Assembly: GCA_024642645.1 (NCBI GenBank)
Contig: JAHEAS010000002.1
Coordinates: 1 to 11,949, forward strand
Reading direction: 5' to 3'
From: Saprospirales bacterium
GTDB taxonomy: Bacteria > Bacteroidota > Bacteroidia > Chitinophagales > Saprospiraceae
Length of the DNA stretch: 11,949 bases
The position numbers and the translations under genes are program-made. The notes beneath the pieces were generated by a model. That model was not told the DNA's origin. It searched no databases and saw nothing but the letters and a program-made list of their open reading frames with translations. Each line of letters starts with the position of its first letter. Within the stretch, counting starts at the first letter, position 1. This document shows, one piece after another, positions 6,847-11,949 of this stretch.

Positions 6847-8652
6847 TTAAAACCTCGATGACTTCAATTCTACATCCGCTTCGTCCCAAGCCTCCCGGTA
6901 TTTTGCCAATGCAGCTTTTGCCTCGGTCTCCCGTCCCTGTGCTTTTAAGCATTGGTAAAGTCCAAAAAGGGACCAGCCGTTGTTGCGGTTCCAAGCAAGG
7001 TCTTCCCGGTAAGACTTCTCTGCTTTTTGGGCTTGCCCAGCTTCCAAATAGATGGCACCTAAAATTTGCCGCACCGGATGATGCCAGTTCGCAGGTTCGT
7101 TGTAAGGGAGGTCATCCTCAGCAACAACGGCCCGTTCGAGCGCTTCAATGGCCGCTGGATAATTGCCCTTGGCAGCAAACAACTCGCCCTTGACGATGTC
7201 GTTGGTAATGATGGTCAAATCCTGAAACAGGGCGAGTTGGGTACTGTCCTCTTTGCCCAATGGTTGCCCTTTTTTGTCCTCCTCCATTTTTTCACGCATT
7301 GTTTTCAAAAACGAAGCAGAAAGCGTATCCAGGGCAGCTAGCTCGGCTTCTGCCTTTTCCATTAGCCCTTTGCGGGTGAAGGCGATGCCCCTTGCATAGT
7401 GCCATATCAACCGCAGCCGTTGTAAATCTTCCGCTGGGGCAGGGGTGGTGAGTATATCGTTCCATTTACCAAATCGCACATATGCCTCCAAGGGCACTGC
7501 AAGGAATGTTTGCAGGTATTCCATCTTACTGGCCATTTCCACTGGTGTTCGCCGTACTACCTTCTCAGCGGCATCAATCGCCACTTTACTTTTGCCTTCA
7601 AAGGTTGCTGCCGACCAGAGGAAGTGGATATTGTGGGGATAATAACCCAGCGGATATTCACCCTGGGCCTGACAGGCGGAGATGTATTCCTCGTCCCGCT
7701 GTATGGCCAATCGGTTGCAATCTTCAGCATCGGCGTAGCGCCCAACCCGAATGTAGATATGCGACGGCATGTGCACCAAATGCCCCGATGCAGGTACCAA
7801 TGAACCCAGCACATCGGCACTTGCCATTCCCCGGTCTGGCGTCTTGGATGCCTCCACAATATGGATATAGAGGTGGTGCGCTCCCGGGTGGTTCCAATCG
7901 GCAGCAATTACTCGCTCCAGCGCCTTTATGGCATCCGCTATGCCCGGCTTGGGCGTGCCATCCTTTTCATAATAATCCCAGGGCATGGTGTTCATCACCG
8001 CATCTGCGTAGAGCGTTTGCACTTCGTTGTCGTTGGGGTATTGCTGCGCAAGAGCCAGCATGGCAGCGGCATAAACCTTATTGAGCGAATCCCGATTGAC
8101 AGCAGTAGAATCTGCAAAGCGGGTAGCCAATGCCTCCACCAAATCCTGCTCATTCTGGCTGGTCAAGTGGCGGAGTTCCATCGCCCTCTGAATCGCTTCG
8201 TAAGCTGCCTGTTCCCGCTTCATGTCGGGTTTGGGGTCGTTGATATTCGGCCCCAGGGCAAGGGCTTTCCCCCAATAGCCCATTACGAAATTACTGTCCA
8301 ATCGAGTGGCTTCTGAAAACGCCCGGTGCGCCTCGCCGAGATTGAAGCCATAAATTAGTTTCACCCCTTGGTCAAAATAACGTGCTGCCAATTCAGAAGT
8401 GGTTTTTACTGCGAAATGGTACTTGCCCATGTCCTCAAAAAGCGGGGCGGTCCCTTTCGTTGAATCGTACTCACTCAAATCAAACAAGGAACCTGAGCCA
8501 CATAAGGCATTGCTAGAAAATGAGCCAGTGCTGGTTTGTATCGGCTTCGCCTTTTTCACGGTGAAAAGCCCAGTACTCAATAGGCAGGCGGACAACAACA
8601 TAATTGGCAAGAGGAACCGGAAAGAACGAAGATTCGTAGTTTGCTTTTTCAT
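6847..8652 (-). CDS. Exported TPR protein with histidine-rich core, function unknown
   Basis: A protein of 601 residues. The N-terminus is basic, then hydrophobic (residues ~13-31), and contains LLSAC with Cys23, a possible lipobox; because the hydrophobic stretch continues after Cys23, an ordinary signal peptide or membrane anchor is also possible. The mature part contains TPR-like helical pairs, clearest at ~104-137, ~485-512, ~528-558 and ~560-590. The middle holds HPGAHHLYIH (255-264), GHLVHMPSHIY (290-300) and YYPHNIHFLW (338-346), with NWHHP at 522-526. These motifs look like those of a widespread TPR family usually annotated only by its repeats. The start ATG gives MKKQ, and no Shine-Dalgarno is seen. 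It is monocistronic here, convergent with rfbB and divergent from the hpf-like gene. It probably acts in the periplasm or at the outer membrane. Substrate unknown. Confidence 0.85.
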   Translation of the reverse strand: MKKQTTNLRSFRFLLPIMLLSACLLSTGLFTVKKAKPIQTSTGSFSSNALCGSGSLFDLSEYDSTKGTAPLFEDMGKYHFAVKTTSELAARYFDQGVKLIYGFNLGEAHRAFSEATRLDSNFVMGYWGKALALGPNINDPKPDMKREQAAYEAIQRAMELRHLTSQNEQDLVEALATRFADSTAVNRDSLNKVYAAAMLALAQQYPNDNEVQTLYADAVMNTMPWDYYEKDGTPKPGIADAIKALERVIAADWNHPGAHHLYIHIVEASKTPDRGMASADVLGSLVPASGHLVHMPSHIYIRVGRYADAEDCNRLAIQRDEEYISACQAQGEYPLGYYPHNIHFLWSAATFEGKSKVAIDAAEKVVRRTPVEMASKMEYLQTFLAVPLEAYVRFGKWNDILTTPAPAEDLQRLRLIWHYARGIAFTRKGLMEKAEAELAALDTLSASFLKTMREKMEEDKKGQPLGKEDSTQLALFQDLTIITNDIVKGELFAAKGNYPAAIEALERAVVAEDDLPYNEPANWHHPVRQILGAIYLEAGQAQKAEKSYREDLAWNRNNGWSLFGLYQCLKAQGRETEAKAALAKYREAWDEADVELKSSRF

Positions 8653-8978
8653 TTGACGAAGATTGATGGTGGATGATGGAATAGGCGTTGTGTTCTTTGA
8701 TGTACGCTAAGGTATTCTGTTTTTCTGAATTTCTGTAAATGTGTAAATACGTTTATGGCCATCGGAAAAGGGATGCACCAGCGTTTGAATACAACACCAA
8801 ATGTTGGAAACCCAAAGCAATTGAGGAAGCATCAAAAGTAGCTTCCATCAGGACCTGTTTTTTGACAAATTCGGCACAACGGAGTGGCTGGCAAAAGTCA
8901 TTAGGCTGATTTGAACAATCGTCCATTAAATTGCTTAATATGGTATACTAATATAGTTCACTTTAAAAATTGATAAGA
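8653..8978. other. Divergent intergenic region, no gene recognised
   Basis: This holds the start regions of the minus-strand TPR gene and the plus-strand hpf-like gene. No TAnnTTTG element was found for either. A small inverted repeat GGAAGC/GCTTCC (8825-8830/8841-8846) is present, and an AT-rich stretch (8931-8957) with TTGCTT and TATAGT lies before the hpf-like gene. A 28-codon ATG frame at 8756 has no recognisable product and is not called. Confidence 0.5.
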
Positions 8979-9293
8979 ATGACAATTCAATTTAACACAG
9001 GCCGGAATGTGAATGGAAATGAAGCATTGGCCGCAACTTTTATTGCCCTGATTTCTGATGAATTAAAGCGGTTCAGCCGCCAGATTACAAGGGTAGAGGT
9101 GCATCTTTCGGATGAGGATGGCAATAAAGCCAGTGAAAATGACAAACGCTGCATTCTGGAAGCTCGGCTTGATGGATTAGACCCAATTGTTGCGACTAAC
9201 CTTGCAAATACATATGAACTTGCAGTGGCAGGTGCAACTAAAAAAATGAAATCGTCTCTTGACAAGGTGACTAGTCGGTTGAGTAACCATTAA
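8979..9293 (+). CDS. hpf: HPF/RaiA-family ribosome hibernation factor (short form)
   Basis: A 104-residue protein related to the ribosome hibernation-promoting factor/sigma-54 modulation family, which binds the decoding region of the 30S subunit and silences ribosomes under stress or starvation. Seen: a beta strand MTIQFNT, helix, then ITRVEVHLSDEDGN, the NDKRC-x-LEARLDG strand, and a C-terminal amphipathic helix from ~75 rich in Lys. It belongs to a divergent branch with the VEVHLSDE and NDKRC signatures and lacks the C-terminal dimerisation domain of long HPF. The ATG at 8979 is preferred to the TTG at 8970 because MTIQFNT is the expected first strand. It precedes the cbpA-cbpM pair by 102 bases, suggesting a shared stress role. 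Confidence 0.82.
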   Translation: MTIQFNTGRNVNGNEALAATFIALISDELKRFSRQITRVEVHLSDEDGNKASENDKRCILEARLDGLDPIVATNLANTYELAVAGATKKMKSSLDKVTSRLSNH

Positions 9294-9317
9294 AAAAGAC
9301 AGTTTGCATTTGCACAT

Positions 9318-9350
9318 AGTATCGGTGTTGTTTCAGGTGACGCCGATACT
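9318..9350 (+). other. Stem-loop between hpf-like and cbpA-like genes
   Basis: AGTATCGG (9318-9325) pairs perfectly with CCGATACT (9343-9350), and the stem can extend inward by about four more pairs including wobbles. No T-run follows, so it is not a classic terminator. It could be a processing or stabilising element within a shared transcript, or a weak attenuator. Confidence 0.5.
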
Positions 9351-9395
9351 TCTAACATTTCTGGAGAAATTCAAAGCAAAAAGCATCAAATCAAC

Positions 9396-10289
9396 ATGGC
9401 ATTTATTGACTATTATAAAATACTAGGGGTTGAAAAAAACGCATCTGAAGGAGAAATAAAAAAGGCCTATCGGAAAATGGCCCGAAAATATCACCCAGAC
9501 TTAAACCCAAATGACAAGGTTGCAGAACAAAAATTTAAGGAAGCTAACGAGGCAAATGAGGTGTTATCCAATGCCGAAAACCGCAAGAAATACGACAAAT
9601 ATGGCAAAGACTGGCAACATGCTGAGGCATTCGAACGGGCCAACCAACAGCAAGGCCAGCGGCAACAAAACCAATATTCAACTGAGGGTTTTTCGGATGG
9701 TGAGGACTTTTCCGATTTCTTTCAATCCATGTTTCGTGGCGGTGCTTCAAAGGGGCGTGGAAGAAGTGTGAAATTCCGAGGTCAGGATTATAATGCTGAA
9801 TTAAACCTCGATATAAAAGAAGCATATACTACACATAAGCGCACCCTAAATGTGGATGGCAAGAACATCCGAATCACTATACCTGCGGGCATTCAGGATG
9901 GTAAAGTCATCCGTATAAAAGGCCAAGGTGGTGCTGGTGTAAATGGCGGGCCAAATGGTGATTTAATTATTAGGTTTGTTATTGAAAACAACACGAATTT
10001 TAAGTTAGACAATGACAACTTATATGCTACGGTAGATTTGGATTTATATACCGCCATATTAGGCGGAGAAATAACTGTAGATACTTTCGATGGGATGGTA
10101 AAATTCAAAGTAAAACCTGAAACGCAGAATGGCACCAAGTTGAAACTCAAAGGAAAGGGCTTCCCCATTTATAAAAAAGAAGGTCAGTTTGGAGATTTAT
10201 ACATCACATTTCAGCTTAAAATACCTGCCAATCTCACCGAAAAAGAAAAAGAACTATTTACTGAACTCTCAAATTTAAGGTCATTATGA
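9396..10289 (+). CDS. cbpA: CbpA-type J-domain co-chaperone
   Basis: A DnaJ-class B co-chaperone of 297 residues that would stimulate the DnaK ATPase and deliver misfolded clients. Seen: J-domain (1-70) with DYYKILGV, the essential HPD at 33-35, and KYDKYG at the end; a glutamine-rich and Gly/Phe linker (~80-122, with QQQGQRQQNQ and FSDFFQSMFRGG); then two substrate-binding beta domains (~130-200 and ~205-277), with the expected IPAGIQDGKVIRIKGQG and LKLKGKGFP segments. There is no Cys4 zinc finger, which excludes DnaJ proper. The next gene encodes its likely modulator and overlaps the stop by ATGA, the classical cbpA-cbpM layout. No Shine-Dalgarno is seen before ATG. Confidence 0.93.
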   Translation: MAFIDYYKILGVEKNASEGEIKKAYRKMARKYHPDLNPNDKVAEQKFKEANEANEVLSNAENRKKYDKYGKDWQHAEAFERANQQQGQRQQNQYSTEGFSDGEDFSDFFQSMFRGGASKGRGRSVKFRGQDYNAELNLDIKEAYTTHKRTLNVDGKNIRITIPAGIQDGKVIRIKGQGGAGVNGGPNGDLIIRFVIENNTNFKLDNDNLYATVDLDLYTAILGGEITVDTFDGMVKFKVKPETQNGTKLKLKGKGFPIYKKEGQFGDLYITFQLKIPANLTEKEKELFTELSNLRSL

Positions 10290-10591
10290 GCAATGTAGAT
10301 AACTATATCGAAATCAGTCTTGTATGTCAGCAGTATGAAATTGAAATGTCATTTATTGACGACTTAAGCGAATATGGGTTAATAGAAATCAGTACCATCG
10401 AACAAGCTCATTTCATTCATCATGACAGGATTAGTGACCTTGAAAAAATTCTTCGATTGCACCGGGATTTGGATATCAATATAGAAGGGATTTCTTCGGT
10501 ACTGCTCTTGTTGCAGAAGATAGATAGGCTTCAAGCGGAGTTGAATGCAGTTCACAACAGGTTGCAGTTATATGAGGGTAGGGAAGATTGA
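10286..10591 (+). CDS. cbpM: CbpM-type chaperone modulator
   Basis: A 101-residue protein with a MerR-like all-helical layout. Seen: ISLVCQQYEIEMSFIDDLSEYGLI (N-terminal helices), a short IEQAHFIHHDRISDLEKILRLHRDLDINIEGI recognition-like region, and a C-terminal Leu-rich coiled coil (SVLLLLQKIDRLQAELNAV). In the known pair, CbpM binds the J-domain of CbpA and blocks its work with DnaK and its DNA binding. The ATGA overlap with cbpA indicates translational coupling, which would keep modulator and co-chaperone in proportion. Length matches the family (about 100 residues). Confidence 0.85.
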   Translation: MSNVDNYIEISLVCQQYEIEMSFIDDLSEYGLIEISTIEQAHFIHHDRISDLEKILRLHRDLDINIEGISSVLLLLQKIDRLQAELNAVHNRLQLYEGRED

Positions 10592-10728
10592 GGTTGTTCG
10601 ATTATTATCCCCCGCTGTGTCAAGTATATTTGAATCATAAAAATCAATTGCTCTTTCAATTGGCCACATGACAAATTTGGTGTTATGCAATTTTTAGTAC
10701 ATCCCTCCTTTCTCCCACTTCATTTCCG

Positions 10729-10736
10729 TTACTTTG
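10729..10736 (+). promoter_or_regulatory. Possible -7 promoter element for the Clp-like gene
   Basis: TTACTTTG matches TAnnTTTG at seven of eight positions and lies 84 bases before the ATG. No -33 box at standard spacing was found. Low confidence. Confidence 0.25.
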
Positions 10737-10752
10737 CCACGAAATAGCTTGC

Positions 10753-10801
10753 GAGCGGCTGACTTGAGTAGTTTTTTGTCGCTCAATTCGGTCACCCGCT
10801 C
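10753..10801 (+). promoter_or_regulatory. Nested stem-loop in the leader of the Clp-like gene
   Basis: Three nested arms are seen: GAGCGG/CCGCTC (10753-10758/10796-10801), TGAC/GTCA (10760-10763/10791-10794) and TTGAG/CTCAA (10764-10768/10782-10786), with a T-rich loop and a TTCG bulge. An alternative outer pair GCGAG/CTCGC (10751-10755/10803-10807) competes with the first arm. It ends 19 bases before the ATG and could influence translation initiation. The rest of the 10592-10820 gap holds only a small CAATTG repeat (10645-10662) and no gene. Confidence 0.45.
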
Positions 10802-10820
10802 ACTCGCTAGCCCGATAAAA

Positions 10821-11949
10821 ATGCCAACCACCACCCTCAACATACCCATCTTAGTGTTGCCGACCAAACTCGATGGTCAAGCGGCCTTTCAGGTTCAGCC
10901 TGTGTTCTTCTCTGCACCGGTAGGGGTGCATCGCAGGTACAGCGAAGCTTTGTCCCTTTTCAAAAAACAGGTAAAACGCCGCTACACTGGCTACACCTTC
11001 ACCCGACTTGGAGCAGAACAATTGCTTTGGTACAAGTTTGGGCCAGAAGTAAAACTGAGTCAGTACATGTTGGAATTCAGCATTGGCAGCCATTTTATCA
11101 AAGGGCGATTTAGTGTAGCCAGCTTTGAGTGGCAAGGGTTGACATACGCCAGTCTTCCGAACTTTGACTCGTTCATGTTTATCGTTCAACACAACGAAAA
11201 AGGTAAAGCAGACCTGAAAGCGGAGACCGAACGAGTGGTGCGGGAACTTTTGCGCAGCAGAAAACAGATGGATGGTAGCGAGTTTGATGCCGAAGCCTAT
11301 TATGCTGAAAAAAAGGAGTTTGTTACGACGGTACAAGTTGATGCCAAATACCTTGAAGCAAATTTTAGTTTTGAAAAGGGCGGGATGGATGGCATCATGG
11401 CTGCTTTTAGATTGCAAGAACAATTTGATGGAGGGGAGGAAATCGAGAAAGTGGCCACTGATCTAGGCGCCCAGTATCCAGAGGAACTGAACCGAGCTTG
11501 GCAGCAAGAACCCTTGGTGGAACAGTTGTACCAGTTGATTTTTAGCAATAAATGGTTACGGGAAAGTGACCGGGAGATGCAAAGCCACCCAGCCGCTGGC
11601 AGGATGGGGGCCAACAATCCGTTGGTCCTTGTTGGGCCGGAAGGTGTGGGCAAGCACACGGTCATCCACGAAGTGGTTTATCGATACATGGCCAGTGTCA
11701 CAAAAAATTCGGATGACGACTGGCAGCGGCAATACTTTTGGCACTTAAACCCCAGCAGGGTTATTGCTGGAATGAGCATTGTGGGACATTGGGAAAAGCG
11801 CTTCGAGGCCATTTTGCAATACGTGCAGTCACCGCCACGCCGGGAGTATTTCCCAGACAAACTGTTGGTGGATAATCCCGTGGCTTTGTTGCGCATCGGA
11901 AAGTCCAAAGGGAGCGACTTGTGCCTTGCCACGGTGCTAAAACCTTTTT
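10821..11949 (+). CDS. Clp-like AAA+ protein with altered Walker motifs (3' partial)
   Basis: An open frame of 376 codons to the window end. Residues ~1-140 match no domain I recognise; they lack the Clp R repeat of ClpA/B/C and seem to mix alpha and beta elements (QVQPVFF, HRRYSEALSLFKKQVKRRY, FEWQGLTYASLP). Residues ~140-245 are charged and helical. From ~246 the order follows the D1 module of Clp/Hsp100: NKWLRESDREM, NNPLVLVGPEGVGKHT (267-280), LNPSRVIAGMSIVGHWEKRFEAIL (309-332) and LLVDNPVALL (348-357), followed by KGSDLCLATVLKPF at the edge. Two key residues differ: His279 replaces the Walker A Ser/Thr, and Asn352 replaces the Walker B glutamate, so D1 may bind but not hydrolyse ATP. ATG at 10821 is the first in frame; the frame opens at 10698. 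A D2 domain may lie beyond the window. The role may be disaggregation or remodelling. Confidence 0.75.
   Translation, partial: MPTTTLNIPILVLPTKLDGQAAFQVQPVFFSAPVGVHRRYSEALSLFKKQVKRRYTGYTFTRLGAEQLLWYKFGPEVKLSQYMLEFSIGSHFIKGRFSVASFEWQGLTYASLPNFDSFMFIVQHNEKGKADLKAETERVVRELLRSRKQMDGSEFDAEAYYAEKKEFVTTVQVDAKYLEANFSFEKGGMDGIMAAFRLQEQFDGGEEIEKVATDLGAQYPEELNRAWQQEPLVEQLYQLIFSNKWLRESDREMQSHPAAGRMGANNPLVLVGPEGVGKHTVIHEVVYRYMASVTKNSDDDWQRQYFWHLNPSRVIAGMSIVGHWEKRFEAILQYVQSPPRREYFPDKLLVDNPVALLRIGKSKGSDLCLATVLKPF

Noticed and set aside
7482..8316. Plus-strand open frames (up to 200 codons) within the TPR gene
   Set aside because: They are shadows of the 601-residue minus-strand frame, which has a signal sequence and TPR motifs; the products are Pro/Arg/Cys-rich as expected from antisense reading.
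8756..8842. 28-codon ATG frame in the divergent intergenic region
   Set aside because: It is too short, has no recognisable motif or start signal, and ends in a small inverted repeat; no support for coding.
8931..8957. TTGCTT...TATAGT as a sigma-70 style promoter for the hpf-like gene
   Set aside because: Spacing is only 15 bases, and Bacteroidota use a different consensus; AT-rich sequence gives such matches by chance.
10645..10662. CAATTG pair as a terminator after cbpM
   Set aside because: The stem is six AT-rich pairs with no T-run after it, so it would not terminate well.
10851..11423. 190-codon minus-strand open frame opposite the Clp-like gene
   Set aside because: The plus strand frame is continuous to the window end and contains ordered AAA+ motifs; the antisense product has no recognisable domain.

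Overview
The window looks like chromosomal DNA from a gliding or filamentous Bacteroidota of the Saprospiria type (Lewinella/Haliscomenobacter-like). This is inferred from three things: a giant secreted protein with SprB repeats, SdrD B-like domains and a type IX secretion (T9SS) C-terminal sorting domain; a TAnnTTTG promoter core; and gene starts without recognisable Shine-Dalgarno sequences. No tRNA, rRNA, CRISPR array, transposase or phage gene was seen.

Left part (1-4412): the 3' portion of a very large cell-surface adhesin gene whose start lies outside the window. It carries ten SprB repeats with a 75-78 residue period, two SdrD B-like domains, a module that also occurs at the left window edge, a PKD-like domain, a probable Ig/fibronectin-like domain and a T9SS type A sorting tail. 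A folded 3' region and a strong intrinsic terminator (4543-4571) follow.

Middle (4602-6786): a two-gene nucleotide-sugar operon, UDP-glucuronate decarboxylase (UDP-xylose synthase) followed 20 bases later by dTDP-glucose 4,6-dehydratase (rfbB). It ends at a bidirectional terminator shared with the convergent gene on the minus strand. Both enzymes feed surface polysaccharide synthesis, and T9SS cargo is often attached to a surface polysaccharide in this phylum, so a link to the adhesin is possible but unproven.

Minus-strand gene (6847-8652): an exported, possibly lipid-anchored TPR protein of unknown function with a striking cluster of histidine motifs in its central repeats.

Right part (8979-11949): a stress and protein-quality cluster on the plus strand: a short HPF/RaiA-family ribosome hibernation factor, a CbpA-type J-domain co-chaperone, a CbpM-type modulator overlapping it by 4 bases, and, after a structured 229-base gap, the start of a large Clp-like AAA+ protein. 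That last protein has no Clp R-type N-domain; it has an unrecognised N-terminal region and a D1-like ATPase module with altered Walker A (GKH for GK[ST]) and Walker B (DN for DE) motifs. It runs off the window and is the best candidate here for something undescribed.
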